Below are positions 34,556 through 44,027 of a DNA stretch of 64,000 nt, piece after piece. The stretch lies in the NCBI RefSeq assembly GCF_003858655.1, contig NZ_RQXV01000006.1, positions 62,001 through 126,000 on the forward strand. The letters run 5' to 3'. The position numbers and the translations under genes were made by a program. The notes under the pieces were generated by a model, which worked only from the letters and a program-made list of their open reading frames with translations, was not told the DNA's origin and made no database searches. Every line of letters begins with the position of its first letter. Within the stretch, counting starts at the first letter, position 1. This DNA comes from Amphritea balenae (lineage in GTDB: Bacteria > Pseudomonadota > Gammaproteobacteria > Pseudomonadales > Balneatricaceae).

Positions 34556-34582
34556 AAAAGCAGTCTTCGGGCTGCTTTTTTT
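34556..34582 (+). terminator. Terminator after the TPR module
   Basis: AAGCAGTC pairs with GGCTGCTT (one wobble) around a TTCG tetraloop, followed by a T-run. Stem and flanks resemble the gyrB terminator at 31701-31731: both have AAAAAGCAG, then CTGCTTTTTTTAT and a GC-CTT sequence further on. Confidence 0.85.
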
Positions 34583-34990
34583 ATACGTGCGCTTGAGGAG
34601 GCGTCAGGCGCCTTCAGTAGGCAAAGGTTATGAATGCACCCAACTGCATTGCTATAGGTGTGAAAAACCCTTGGGCGGCCTCTCAGAAGGTTGTTTTTGT
34701 TGTAAATTTGCTGTTTTTTCAGGTTTTTCTTGTTCCAGTTCGTTTAGTTATTTCCTCTATCAACCTTTATTTATTTCCACACTCATTGCTGAAGTGGTTT
34801 CAGTTCGTCATATTTTTTACCTCATGACGGCTATGCTTTTAATGCTTCAGTTTTATACTCCCCCTCTTCGCTGCTGTCGTTTTGTATCTTTAACCTCAGC
34901 CTGAGATAAAACAATTTTGCTATCAAAGATAAATTCAACGTTTTCTACTTATTCATTTAGTCTGTGATGCTTTGTTGTGAATTTAGGCAA

Positions 34991-35120
34991 TGAGTTTAAG
35001 TAGTGAGTTTAGGTAGTGAGTTTAGGTAGTGAGTTTATGTAGTGAGTTTAGGTAGTGAGTTTAGGTAGTGAGTTTAGGTAGTGAGTTTATGTAGTGAGTT
35101 TAGGTAGTGAGTTTAGATTT
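34991..35120 (+). repeat. Ten-unit 13-bp tandem repeat
   Basis: Unit TGAGTTTAGGTAG. Ten units run head to tail with no spacers. Units 2-9 follow the order GGTGGGTG at the variable ninth base; unit 1 has A there and unit 10 is degenerate at its 3' end. The 13-bp period would break any reading frame, so it is not a coding repeat. Confidence 0.9.
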
Positions 35121-35451
35121 TGAGTTGAGGCTATGATTTCAGATCTGTGTTAGTTGGCGTTTTGTTGTCGGGTCTGGGGGGAGATAGTCAGCCTTATCGG
35201 ATCTGACGTTTCGATGCTTTATCTTGTCGGCTGGGTATTAAAGAGTCGACTCTCTGTAGATATTTCACTATTTGAGTGTAGTTAAGTTTGCGCTGAATCT
35301 TAGGTGTTTTATTACAGCATCTTCTTTTTTGCCTGGTTTGTCTGTTGTGTAATAGAAGGAAGCGGTAAGAGGAGTTGGTCTTAGTGGGCAGGTTAAGCTG
35401 GACTTATTTTCTCTTTAAGGGCTCTTTTGCAATAACTGGTTTTGGCTACAA

Positions 35452-35757
35452 TTAAGCGTTTGTTGAATGAATAATCGTGTTAGTTGTTTTGTTTTTTATC
35501 AGTCCGTTTTTCTTTAAAACGGCATAAATCTTCCTGCTGGTTTTTGCTAGACTGTGTATTTCTCCCAGACTGGGTGTGGTGCCTGTTGCAATATTAGTTT
35601 CCCACTCTTCTACTTCTGTATCCAGAAAGTCCAATAGCTTCTTTGAGCAGCCTGTACAGGGTCCATTGCAGAGTTCTGACATCGGCGTATCAAAGGGTAT
35701 CGTTTCCCTTATCTGGGCAATCAGGTCATTCATCGCTGTCGTCGTATCGGGCTTCAT
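35452..35757 (-). CDS. Small protein with a CxxxCxxC motif, function unknown
   Basis: I do not recognise this protein, 101 residues from ATG 35757. An upstream start at 35802 would add 15 residues, but AAGAAG sits well placed before 35757. The central part reads LCNGPCTGCSKKLLDFLDTEVEEWE: three cysteines in CNGPCTGC, which may bind metal or be redox active, followed by an acidic helix. The C-terminal half has a second helix (LAKTSRKIYAVLKKNGLI), with no signal peptide or membrane segment. It lies between the repeat-rich region and the parS site at 35862, about 130 bp from gmhB. It reads as coding, but its role is unknown. Confidence 0.65.
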   Translation of the reverse strand: MKPDTTTAMNDLIAQIRETIPFDTPMSELCNGPCTGCSKKLLDFLDTEVEEWETNIATGTTPSLGEIHSLAKTSRKIYAVLKKNGLIKNKTTNTIIHSTNA

Positions 35758-35861
35758 GCTGTTACTTCTTTCAATAGGGTCTTTGACAACTGTACTCTCC
35801 AATTTGTTTTTATGAATATGTTTCTAGAGAGATACGCTCAGTATGAAGTTAATATTGCAAA

Positions 35862-35877
35862 TGTTTCACGTGAAACA
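35862..35877. promoter_or_regulatory. parS site (centromere-like ParB site)
   Basis: TGTTTCACGTGAAACA, a perfect 16-bp palindrome identical to the widely conserved chromosomal parS consensus. It lies in the intergenic gap after gmhB, about 17-20 kb from the parAB genes and 10-17 kb from the origin candidates. This fits ParB loading near oriC. Confidence 0.93.
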
Positions 35878-35887
35878 TCAATATCTT

Positions 35888-36433
35888 TTATGTCAGTTGA
35901 ATAATAGTATCGAGTGCATCACTAAGGCTTTTGCAAACAATAGTATTGCTGGGTAAGCCACCTGTTGCGAGTGTCTTTTTGCCTTTACCTGTTTCCACGA
36001 GTAGAGGTTTACAACCAGCTGAGATGCCGGCTTCTAGATCCCTCAGTGAGTCACCAACAACAAAAACATCGCCAGGGGCAGTGTCAGGATGGCTAGATAA
36101 AATTGTGTTAATCATACCAGCTAACGGCTTTCTACAACTGCAGTTGTCATCAGGTCCATGTGGGCAAAACTCAATTTGTGTTATAGAACCACCCTGCTTT
36201 TCTAGCAATAGATGCAGTTTGTCATGCATCTGATCAAGGTCTGATTGTTGAAAATAGCCGCGAGCTAGCCCAGATTGATTGGTAGCTATAGTAACCTTGA
36301 AACCAGCTTTACAGAGTTCAGAGATGGCCTCAATGCTGCCGGGTATAGGCTGCCATTCATCAACAGATTTTACATACTCATCGGAGTCGTAGTTGATTAC
36401 GCCATCACGATCCAGAATGACCAGTTTGCTCAT
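35888..36433 (-). CDS. gmhB: D-glycero-beta-D-manno-heptose 1,7-bisphosphate 7-phosphatase
   Basis: HAD-family phosphatase making heptose-1-phosphate for the LPS inner core. 181 residues. The catalytic motif LDRDGVIN is at residues 7-14. The zinc-binding loop is present with CPHGPDDNCSCRKP (Cys-x-His and Cys-x-Cys ligands), typical of GmhB. DVFVVGDSLRDLEAG is HAD motif 4. It lies after glyS, behind a terminator. A parS site follows its stop by 11 bp. Confidence 0.95.
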   Translation of the reverse strand: MSKLVILDRDGVINYDSDEYVKSVDEWQPIPGSIEAISELCKAGFKVTIATNQSGLARGYFQQSDLDQMHDKLHLLLEKQGGSITQIEFCPHGPDDNCSCRKPLAGMINTILSSHPDTAPGDVFVVGDSLRDLEAGISAGCKPLLVETGKGKKTLATGGLPSNTIVCKSLSDALDTIIQLT

Positions 36434-36454
36434 AATAGTAAATCCAGAGTTAAT

Positions 36455-36480
36455 AAAAAGCCGGTCATAGACCGGCTTTT
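36455..36480 (-). terminator. Terminator between glyS and gmhB
   Basis: AAAAGCCGGTC (36456-36466) / GACCGGCTTTT (36470-36480) around ATA. The stem includes the A and T runs, so it works both ways. It lies 37 bp past the glyS stop and just before gmhB. Confidence 0.88.
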
Positions 36481-36516
36481 GTATTGTTATTCAGTGAATA
36501 AAAATTCAATGAAATA

Positions 36517-38607
36517 TTAGCTGAGTGCTGATATATCTGCCACGCCCAGGAACAGATTGCGGAGCTGTTTAAGTAGTGCCAGACGATTGTTTCGTACAGA
36601 CTCGTCATCGGCCATAACCATGACATCGTCAAAGAAAGTGTCTACGGTTGGGCGTAGTTCGGCAAGTTGCTCAAGTACCGACTTAAAATCACCCGCAGCA
36701 ACTAATGGTGCGAGCTCGCTCTGTTTGGCGGCTACTGCTTTAGCAAGAGCCTTTTCGGCATCTTCCTGCAGAAGTGCTTCAGAGACGCTATCACCTACTT
36801 CGCTATCTTGCTTGCTTAGGATGTTTGAGACACGCTTGTTAGCTGCAGCCAATGCCTGAGCTTCACTTAGTGTGCGGAAGTGACTAACCGCTTGTACACG
36901 CTGATCAAACTCTAATGGCTTAGTCGGCTTAAGGGCATGCACTGCCAGATAAACTTCAACCGCAATGCCCTCGTCGTCGTACCAGGCCCGGAAACGTTCA
37001 AGCATAAAGTCAGTAACTTTAGTTTCTATGCCTTTACGTGCTGGGAGGTCATTGTGGTTGTCTGCTGCTACTTGAATCAGGTCAGCAAGATCAAGATCCA
37101 GTTTACGCTCGACGATAATACGCAAGATACCTAAAGATGCCCGGCGCAGAGCAAAGGGGTCTTTTGAACCTGTTGGTGGCTGGTTAATACCGAACAGGCC
37201 TGTGAGTGTATCCAGGCGATCAGCAAGAGCGACTGCGATACCCGGCTCAGATTCCGGTAGTACGTCACCAGCGAAACGTGGCATGTACTGCTCGTTTTGA
37301 GCTAGCGCTACGCCTTCATCTTCGCCGTCATTAAGTGCGTAATGGTAACCCATCAGGCCTTGCAGATCGGGAAACTCAAACACCATATCTGTCATCAGAT
37401 CGGTCTTTGCAAGCATGGCTGCACGCTCAGCTTTGCTCTCATCTTGTCCCAGTGTGGCGGCAATATGTTTAGCTAGTGCTGCAACGCGTACTGCTTTGTC
37501 ATGCAAAGTGCCAAGGTCTTTCTGGAAGACAATATTGTTCAGATCGTCGATGCGTGATTCGAGTGTGCGCTTCTTATCGGTTTCAAAGAAGAACGCTGCA
37601 TCGGCCAGACGCGGACGAATTACTTTCTCGTTTCCATGAATAACCTGTTGCGGGTCGGTAGACTCGATGTTGGCTATGGTGATAAAAAACGGCATCAGCT
37701 TGCCGCTATTATCCATGACATGAAAGTACTTCTGATGTTCTTTCATGGATGAAATCAGTGCTTGTGATGGAACATCAAGAAAGCGCTGATCGAAGCGGCC
37801 GGTTAATGCAACAGGCCATTCGTTCAGGCCTGTTACTTCATCAAGCAGGTCTTCGTCTATCTGGGCAATACCATGAATCAACTCGCCTTCTGCAATAACC
37901 TGGGCGCGAATTTTTTCACGACGCTCTTCAAAATCGGCCATTACTTTGCCAACGCTTTCCAGGTTTTCCAGGTATTCGTTAGCATTGTTTAGCTCAATTT
38001 CCTGGTTGTAATGGAAGCGATGGCCACGTGTTACCCGGCCAGATTTAAGACCTAGTATCTCGCAATCAATCACCTCGTCTCCCAGTAGCATAACCAGCCA
38101 TTTTACCGGGCGAACGAATTCTGTACGGGAGTCTCCCCAGCGCATACGCTTAGGAATAGGTAGTTTGCTGAGGGCCTGTTCTACAATCGATGGCAGCTCT
38201 TTACTGATGGCTTTAGCCGGGAGTTCCTGACGAAAACTCATTTTGCCGTCAACATCTTCTAGCTGATCAACGGTTGTACTGCACTTACGTGCGAAGCCTT
38301 CAAGGGCTTTGGTTGGATTACCATCGGCATCGAAGGCGATGCGAGCGGGTGGGCCCTGCATCATAAAAGTGCTGCTTGGTACTTCATCAGCCAGGTTGTT
38401 TATGACGATAGCCAGGCGTCGTGGTGCTGCATATGAATTAACAGTAGTGTCAGAAAAAACATCAGCAGCTTGCTTGCCAAACAGTTCTTTAAGACCGTTA
38501 ACCACTTCTTTTTCGAGTGCTTGTGAAAGCGATTTAAGCGCTTTCGGCGGCAGTTCTTCAGTGCCGAGTTCGAACAGGAAATCCTGACGGGTTATTGCAT
38601 TAGCCAT
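36517..38607 (-). CDS. glyS: Glycyl-tRNA synthetase beta subunit
   Basis: Beta chain of the bacterial alpha2beta2-type GlyRS, involved in tRNA-Gly recognition. 696 residues from ATG 38607, which has AGGAGG well placed; a TTG start 21 bases upstream would run through that ribosome-binding site. The conserved opening reads [20 protein letters not shown] and the C-terminal anticodon-binding helical region (about 560-690) fit the family. It starts two bases past the end of glyQ, so translation is probably coupled. Confidence 0.97.
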   Translation of the reverse strand: MANAITRQDFLFELGTEELPPKALKSLSQALEKEVVNGLKELFGKQAADVFSDTTVNSYAAPRRLAIVINNLADEVPSSTFMMQGPPARIAFDADGNPTKALEGFARKCSTTVDQLEDVDGKMSFRQELPAKAISKELPSIVEQALSKLPIPKRMRWGDSRTEFVRPVKWLVMLLGDEVIDCEILGLKSGRVTRGHRFHYNQEIELNNANEYLENLESVGKVMADFEERREKIRAQVIAEGELIHGIAQIDEDLLDEVTGLNEWPVALTGRFDQRFLDVPSQALISSMKEHQKYFHVMDNSGKLMPFFITIANIESTDPQQVIHGNEKVIRPRLADAAFFFETDKKRTLESRIDDLNNIVFQKDLGTLHDKAVRVAALAKHIAATLGQDESKAERAAMLAKTDLMTDMVFEFPDLQGLMGYHYALNDGEDEGVALAQNEQYMPRFAGDVLPESEPGIAVALADRLDTLTGLFGINQPPTGSKDPFALRRASLGILRIIVERKLDLDLADLIQVAADNHNDLPARKGIETKVTDFMLERFRAWYDDEGIAVEVYLAVHALKPTKPLEFDQRVQAVSHFRTLSEAQALAAANKRVSNILSKQDSEVGDSVSEALLQEDAEKALAKAVAAKQSELAPLVAAGDFKSVLEQLAELRPTVDTFFDDVMVMADDESVRNNRLALLKQLRNLFLGVADISALS

Positions 38608-38609
38608 CA

Positions 38610-39581
38610 CTATTTCTCCTCCTGACAATTGGCCAGCACTTCATTGCGAATGCCCTCTTTCGCCAATGGGAAACCTAATGCCTTGCGGGCGTTGAAGTAT
38701 GCGTGAGCTACATCACGTGCCAGCGTTCGTACTCTTAATATGTAGCGCTGTCTCTCTGTTACAGATATCGCGTGACGTGCATCCAGCAGATTGAAAGTAT
38801 GTGATGCTTTCAAAACCTGCTCATAGGCAGGTAGTGGTAGCGGTGTCTCAAGTGCGAGCAGCTTGTTGCATTCGGCTTCGTAATGGTCAAAGTTTATGAA
38901 TAGCTGGGGCACATCGGCATGCTCGAAGTTGTAGGTCGATTGCTCAACTTCGTTCTGGTGATAAACGTCGCCGTAAGTCACGGCGGTGCCGTCTGGATTG
39001 TATGTCCATATCAGATCGTAAACGCTGTCTACGTTCTGTAAGTACATCGCTATACGCTCAAGGCCGTATGTAATTTCACCGGTAACCGGGTAGCATTCTA
39101 AACCGCCGGCTTGTTGGAAATATGTAAACTGAGTTACTTCCATGCCATTCAGCCAAACTTCCCAGCCAAGACCCCAGGCCCCAAGTGTTGGAGACTCCCA
39201 GTTGTCTTCTACAAAGCGTACGTCATGAACATTAAGATCCAGGCCCATGCGCTCAAGGGAGCCCAGGTAGAGCTCCTGAAGGTTGTCTGGTGATGGTTTC
39301 ATTACTACCTGGAACTGGTAGTAATGCTGCAGCCGGTTCGGGTTTTCGCCGTATCGGCCATCGGTCGGACGTCGGCTTGGCTGAACGTATGCAGCGTTCC
39401 ATGTTTCAGGACCTATGGCGCGTAGAAAGGTAGCTGGATGAAACGTGCCCGCGCCTACTTCCATATCCAGGGGCTGTGTTACAACGCAGCCCTGTCCTGA
39501 CCAATACTCTTGCAGTGCCAGGATCAGCCCCTGAAAAGTGCTGGCATCCTGTCTCGCTTTGTCTGTCACTGAGATCACCAT
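38610..39581 (-). CDS. glyQ: Glycyl-tRNA synthetase alpha subunit
   Basis: Catalytic chain of tetrameric GlyRS. 323 residues. Typical stretches: [18 protein letters not shown] near the start, [17 protein letters not shown], and [19 protein letters not shown], which contains class II motif 2. It is the first gene of glyQS and is transcribed leftward. Confidence 0.98.
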   Translation of the reverse strand: MVISVTDKARQDASTFQGLILALQEYWSGQGCVVTQPLDMEVGAGTFHPATFLRAIGPETWNAAYVQPSRRPTDGRYGENPNRLQHYYQFQVVMKPSPDNLQELYLGSLERMGLDLNVHDVRFVEDNWESPTLGAWGLGWEVWLNGMEVTQFTYFQQAGGLECYPVTGEITYGLERIAMYLQNVDSVYDLIWTYNPDGTAVTYGDVYHQNEVEQSTYNFEHADVPQLFINFDHYEAECNKLLALETPLPLPAYEQVLKASHTFNLLDARHAISVTERQRYILRVRTLARDVAHAYFNARKALGFPLAKEGIRNEVLANCQEEK

Positions 39582-39688
39582 TATGAATCTGTTTGTACAA
39601 AAATAGAGCGAAATTATACACGAATTCTATAGGGGTGAGTCTGCTCAGTGGAGAGGAGTGGCGGTTTTTTTAACTGCCACTGTGCTTT

Positions 39689-40135
39689 TTAGTAATCGCG
39701 GCAGAGATATTCCAGAATTTCGATGACCTGTTCGGTATTTTCTGCAGTTGCCATGGCTGCAGCGTCGATCTCTTTAAGTGGGTGAGTAATGTCAGTTGCA
39801 TGCTCAACGATAAGCGATTTGCCAAGTGCTGCTGCGATACCTGCATCAAAGGCTGCGTTCCACTGCTTATATTTGTCACCAAAACGTACCACGACAATAT
39901 CAGCGCGTTGCAGTGCGGTCATGTGTCGAATGCTGTTTATTTTTGCCGCTTTGTTATCTTTCCAAAAGTTGTTGTCTTCCCCGCCCAGAATTCTTACACC
40001 GCATTCATCGCTGCTTTCGTGGTCTGTATTAGGCGTTAGAATCTCTAACGGCAGTTTCTGCTCGTTAACTGCGTTTTTAATTTTTTCACGCCAGTCTGTA
40101 TGGATCTCTCCCGACAGATATACGGTATATTTCAT
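39689..40135 (-). CDS. YtoQ-family protein
   Basis: A 148-residue protein of the YtoQ type, related by fold to nucleoside 2-deoxyribosyltransferases. It opens YTVYLSGEIHTDWREKI, and the middle has ADIVVVRFGDKYKQWNAAFDAG, the segment that carries the characteristic Asp/Asn residues in that superfamily. No enzymatic activity has been established for YtoQ as far as I know. It stands alone, between glyQ and an acyltransferase on the other strand. Confidence 0.8.
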   Translation of the reverse strand: MKYTVYLSGEIHTDWREKIKNAVNEQKLPLEILTPNTDHESSDECGVRILGGEDNNFWKDNKAAKINSIRHMTALQRADIVVVRFGDKYKQWNAAFDAGIAAALGKSLIVEHATDITHPLKEIDAAAMATAENTEQVIEILEYLCRDY

Positions 40136-40227
40136 CTTGGTGCCTCAGAAGTTATTTATTACTTTGCACAGCATTATATAATGTTGAGCGTTCTCTGGCG
40201 CTACCCTTCCGTTCTCATTATGTAAAA

Positions 40228-40243
40228 GGTTTCACGTGAAACA
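40228..40243. promoter_or_regulatory. Second parS site, overlapping a start codon
   Basis: GGTTTCACGTGAAACA matches the parS consensus at 15 of 16 positions (G for T at the first). It spans the likely GTG start (40236) of the acyltransferase gene. Confidence 0.85.
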
Positions 40244-41123
40244 TATAAAAGGAATGCTTGCTGTTTCAGTCTTGTATCTGTTGGCTTTAATGCCCCTCCC
40301 TCTGGCCAGAAAAATTGGTGAGATGCTGGGTAAGCGAGCGTTGAAAAAAGCAGGTAGGCAATTAAAAGTGACCAAAAAGAATATTGAGTACTGCTTTAAA
40401 GCGTTAAGTGATAAAGAGAAAAGTGAGCTGGTAGAAACTAGTTTGATCGAAACGGGACGGCTTGCAGGAGAGATGGGGATGGCCTGGATCTGGTCGCCTG
40501 AACGGGTGCTGGGCAAGATAGAAAAAATCCATAATCAGGCGGTTCTGGATGATGCTTTGGCCGAAGGTAATGGTGTTATCTTGCTGGCTCCGCATCTGGG
40601 TAACTGGGAAGTGCTGGGTTTGTTTTTGAGCACCCAGTACAAAATAACCTCCATGTACCGCCCACCGAAAATTGAAATGATGGATCGTCTGATAAGAAAA
40701 AAGCGCGCTCGGTTGGGTTCGAAGTTGGCACCCGCTAATGTGAAAGGCGTGCGAATGGCGATGAAAGCACTGCGGGCGGGCGAGGTTTTAGGTATTTTGC
40801 CAGACCAGGAAGCTGATCAGGGGAGCGGTGTGTTTGCGCCGTTCTTTGGTAAAGACGCTTACTCGATGAAGCTACTGCCTCAGCTAGCTGCACAAACCGG
40901 TGCTGCGGTGGTGTCTGGTTACGCTAAACGATTACCCGATGGTCAGGGTTTTGAATTGGTTTTTAGTCGTGCAGATGAGCAGATAAATAGTAAAGATCTG
41001 GCTGCATCAGCGGCGGCGATGAATGCAGAAGTTGAGCGCTGTGTGCGTGAAGTACCAGAACAATATCAGTGGGAATATAAACGTTTCGATCATTTGCGGG
41101 ATGGCAAGCGAGGTTATGATTAA
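40236..41123 (+). CDS. LpxL/HtrB-type lysophospholipid acyltransferase
   Basis: A 295-residue membrane-bound acyltransferase of the lipid A late-acylation family. An N-terminal hydrophobic segment (about 7-25) is followed by the catalytic H-x4-E motif in APHLGNWEVLG. The conserved MYRPPK and GILPDQEADQG motifs follow. The GTG start at 40236 has AAAGG six bases upstream and lies inside parS; ATG 40254 is an alternative, but its ribosome-binding site abuts the codon. Likely substrate is Kdo2-lipid IVA or a lysophospholipid. It is somewhat short for LpxL (about 306 residues) and the exact acyl specificity is not visible. Confidence 0.87.
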   Translation: MKHIKGMLAVSVLYLLALMPLPLARKIGEMLGKRALKKAGRQLKVTKKNIEYCFKALSDKEKSELVETSLIETGRLAGEMGMAWIWSPERVLGKIEKIHNQAVLDDALAEGNGVILLAPHLGNWEVLGLFLSTQYKITSMYRPPKIEMMDRLIRKKRARLGSKLAPANVKGVRMAMKALRAGEVLGILPDQEADQGSGVFAPFFGKDAYSMKLLPQLAAQTGAAVVSGYAKRLPDGQGFELVFSRADEQINSKDLAASAAAMNAEVERCVREVPEQYQWEYKRFDHLRDGKRGYD

Positions 41124-41124
41124 T

Positions 41125-41152
41125 AACAGGGGCTCATCGCCCCTGTTTGTTT
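41125..41152 (+). terminator. Terminator between the acyltransferase gene and trkH
   Basis: Stem AACAGGGGC / GCCCCTGTT with loop TCATC, followed by TGTTTTT. It starts two bases after the acyltransferase stop and ends at the trkH stop, so it separates two convergent genes. Confidence 0.85.
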
Positions 41153-42601
41153 TTAGCGCTTCCAAAAGGCCGGGGAGAAAAGAACCAGAAGGGTAAATAC
41201 TTCAAGTCGGCCAAGTAGCATGGCAAAACAGAGCACCCATTTGGCAGGCTCATTCAGATCGCCGTAGTGAGCAGAAACCTGCCCTAACCCCGGGCCAAGG
41301 TTGTTTAGTGTGGCGCCGACGGCTGACCAGGCTGTAACCTGATCAAGGCCTGTCCCCAGCAGTATTATCAGCATAATAATAAATACGATAAGGTAGACCG
41401 AGAAAAAGCCCCATACGGCTTCTAAGACGCGGTCAGGTATAGGTTTGCTGCCAAACTTAACCGGAATGACTGCGTTCGGGTGTATCAGACGTTTAATTTC
41501 TCGCTGGCCCTGTTTGAGGATCAATAGGATTCGAATCACTTTCATGCCGCCACCGGTTGAGCCGGCACAGCCGCCGGCAAAGGCGGCAACGAAAAGTAGA
41601 AATGGCAGCATGACTGGCCATTGGGCAAAATCCGCTGTTGCAAAGCCGGTGGTGGTGGCGATAGATACAACTTCAAAAACAGCCTTGCGTATTGACTCAG
41701 TGGCTCCGTAGGTTCCGGTTGTAATCAATACAGCAGTTGTCAGTACCGATATCCCGCATAAAATTGAAAGATAGAATTTAAACTCAGGGTCATGAAAATA
41801 GTGTGTCAGGCTACGTTGTCGCCAGGCGAAAAAGTGCAGGCCAAAGTTAACCGCAGAGATAACCATAAAGAAGATGCAGATCGCTTCAATCGTTGGGTTA
41901 TCAAAGTAGCCAATACTGGCATCGTGGGTTGAGAAACCGCCGATAGCTACCGTAGAAAAACTGTGTCCTATCGCATCAAACAGGGTCATTCCAGCAGCCC
42001 AGTAACCCAGCGCACAGGCAACGGTCAGGGACAGATAGATATACCAGAGGGCTTTAGCTGTCTCTGTAATTCGGGGTGTTAATTTGCTGTCCTTTACTGG
42101 TCCGGGTGTTTCTGCGCGATACAGCTGCATACCACCGATGCCCAGCATAGGTAAAATGGCGACGGCGAGAACAATGATACCCATGCCGCCCAGCCACTGC
42201 AGTTGCTGACGGTAAAAAAGAATAGATTCCGGCAGATAATCAATGCCAGTGATAACCGTAGCTCCGGTTGTTGTCAGGCCAGATAAAGACTCGAATACGG
42301 CATCAACAAAGCTCAGATTGGTGAACTCTGACAGCATAAAAGGGATAGATCCGAACAACCCCAGAACAGCCCAGAACAGCACGGTGATCAGAAAGCCATC
42401 CCGGGTTCGAAGATCCTGGCGTACCCGGTAAACTGGTGCCCAGATGATAAAGCCGGTAATCAGGGTGATCAGAAAGCCGGAAGTAAATGCCAGATGTGAA
42501 CCATCGTCATAAGCATAAGATATGGCGATAGAGGGGAGCATGCTGAAGCTGAAGATCATCAGCAGAATACCCAGGATACGCAGTATTACTTTATAGTGCA
42601 T
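41153..42601 (-). CDS. trkH: Trk potassium uptake protein TrkH
   Basis: K+ translocating membrane subunit, 482 residues with about ten hydrophobic helices forming four channel-like repeats. Filter-region motifs include SGLTTTGATVITG, STVAIGGFSTHD and SIATTTGFATAD. GCAGSTGGGMKVIRILLIL follows the third. It forms a group with trkA (12 bp upstream), which supplies the nucleotide-binding RCK subunit. Confidence 0.95.
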   Translation of the reverse strand: MHYKVILRILGILLMIFSFSMLPSIAISYAYDDGSHLAFTSGFLITLITGFIIWAPVYRVRQDLRTRDGFLITVLFWAVLGLFGSIPFMLSEFTNLSFVDAVFESLSGLTTTGATVITGIDYLPESILFYRQQLQWLGGMGIIVLAVAILPMLGIGGMQLYRAETPGPVKDSKLTPRITETAKALWYIYLSLTVACALGYWAAGMTLFDAIGHSFSTVAIGGFSTHDASIGYFDNPTIEAICIFFMVISAVNFGLHFFAWRQRSLTHYFHDPEFKFYLSILCGISVLTTAVLITTGTYGATESIRKAVFEVVSIATTTGFATADFAQWPVMLPFLLFVAAFAGGCAGSTGGGMKVIRILLILKQGQREIKRLIHPNAVIPVKFGSKPIPDRVLEAVWGFFSVYLIVFIIMLIILLGTGLDQVTAWSAVGATLNNLGPGLGQVSAHYGDLNEPAKWVLCFAMLLGRLEVFTLLVLFSPAFWKR

Positions 42602-42613
42602 TGTGCTTTCCGA

Positions 42614-43990
42614 TCAGAAGAATCCAAGGCCAACCTGGAACAGACGTTCCACTTCACCGATCTTACGTTTATCTACCAGGAAGAGAATGACGTGATCGTC
42701 GTTCTCTACAACAACATCATCATGGGCGATCAGTACTTCGTTATTTCTAACGATAGCGCCGATGGTTGTACCCGCCGGCAGATCGATCTCTTCAATCGTT
42801 TTACCGACAACTTTTGAGCTTCGCTTGTCACCGTGGGCGACCGCTTCTATCGCTTCAGCTGCGCCCCGACGCAAAGAGTGAACCGCAGCTACATCACCAC
42901 GGCGAACGTGGGTAAGTAAGCTACCAATGGTGGTTTGCTGAGGCGATATAGCAATATCGATTACCCCGCCCTGCACCAGATCAACGTAGGCAGGGTTATT
43001 AATCAGGGTCATCACGGTGCGTGCACCCAATCGCTTGGCCAGCATTGAAGCCATGATGTTAGCTTCATCATCGTTGGTCAGAGCGCAAAAAACATCGGTG
43101 TCTTCGATATTCTCTTCGAGCAATAGCTCTTTATCCGAAGCGCTGCCGTGTAACACTATGGTGTTATCAAGACGTTTCGCCAGATCATTGCAGCGTCGTA
43201 TATCGCGCTCGATAATCTTTACCTGGAAATCTGATTCAATGGTACTCGCCAGACGGGCACCGATATTACCGCCGCCGGCAATAATGATTCTTTTGTAGGG
43301 GCGATCTAGTCGACGCAGCTCGCTCATTACTGAGCGGATATCACGTTTGGCGGCGATAAAAAATACTTCATCATCGGCTTCGATGACGGTATCGCCCTTA
43401 GGAATAATCGGACTGCCCTGTCGGAAAATCGCAGCTACCCTTGTATCAACGGAGGGCATATGGGCGCGTAAAAAAGATATTTCCCGGCCAACTAAAGGGC
43501 CACCATAATAGGCTTTTACGGCTACCAGCTGTGCGATGCCGTCGGCAAAGTCCAGCACCTGCAGAGCGCCCGGATGTTCAATCAGACGTTTAACATGACG
43601 GGTTACCAGTTCTTCAGGGCTGATTAATACGTCTACCGGAATTGCTTTGTCGGTGAAGATTTTCTTCTTACTCTGCAGATAGTCGTGTTCCCGTACCCGG
43701 GCTATCTTAGTCGGAATGTTATACAGGCTTTGTGCTATTTGGCAGGCGATCATATTTACTTCGTCGCTGTTTGTTACAGCGATGAGCATGTCGCAGTCCT
43801 GGGCGCCGGCTTGGTCGAGAATAGAGGGATAGGACGCTTTGCCTTCGACGGTTCGGATGTCGAGGCGATCCTGAAGTTCACGCAAGCGACTCATGTCTGT
43901 ATCAACAATTGTAATGTCGTTTGCTTCACTGGCCAGGTTTTCTGCCAGTGTGCCACCTACCTGACCAGCGCCAAGAATAATAATCTTCAT
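42614..43990 (-). CDS. trkA: Trk system potassium uptake protein TrkA
   Basis: Cytoplasmic NAD(H)/nucleotide-binding regulator of TrkH, 458 residues. It has two RCK modules: the first starts [19 protein letters not shown], and the second has [15 protein letters not shown] near residue 234. Each is followed by a TrkA_C domain (VVLENDD-type ends). It is downstream of rsmB in the conserved def-fmt-rsmB-trkA-trkH order. Confidence 0.97.
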   Translation of the reverse strand: MKIIILGAGQVGGTLAENLASEANDITIVDTDMSRLRELQDRLDIRTVEGKASYPSILDQAGAQDCDMLIAVTNSDEVNMIACQIAQSLYNIPTKIARVREHDYLQSKKKIFTDKAIPVDVLISPEELVTRHVKRLIEHPGALQVLDFADGIAQLVAVKAYYGGPLVGREISFLRAHMPSVDTRVAAIFRQGSPIIPKGDTVIEADDEVFFIAAKRDIRSVMSELRRLDRPYKRIIIAGGGNIGARLASTIESDFQVKIIERDIRRCNDLAKRLDNTIVLHGSASDKELLLEENIEDTDVFCALTNDDEANIMASMLAKRLGARTVMTLINNPAYVDLVQGGVIDIAISPQQTTIGSLLTHVRRGDVAAVHSLRRGAAEAIEAVAHGDKRSSKVVGKTIEEIDLPAGTTIGAIVRNNEVLIAHDDVVVENDDHVILFLVDKRKIGEVERLFQVGLGFF

Positions 43991-44027
43991 AGTCTGATTG
44001 ATCTCCGATCAGGTGGCATAACAGTTG

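Larger units (their letters stand above)
34270..35451. other. Non-coding, repeat-rich region after the TPR module
   Basis: A 1.18-kb stretch with no gene I trust. It holds the right-hand inverted-repeat copy (34370-34385), a palindrome (34522-34549), a terminator (34556-34582) and ten 13-bp tandem repeats (34991-35120). From about 34700 the + strand is strongly T/G-rich, unlike neighbouring genes. The open frames at 34587-34904 and 34630-34827 lack a ribosome-binding site and coding character. Confidence 0.6.

Noticed and set aside
34587-34904. 105-residue open frame after the TPR module, and the shorter 34630-34827 frame
   Set aside because: Starts inside or next to a terminator, low-complexity Phe/Cys/Ser-rich translation, no Shine-Dalgarno and no recognisable domain.
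34991-35120. CRISPR array
   Set aside because: The 13-bp units abut directly with no spacers, and there are no cas genes nearby.
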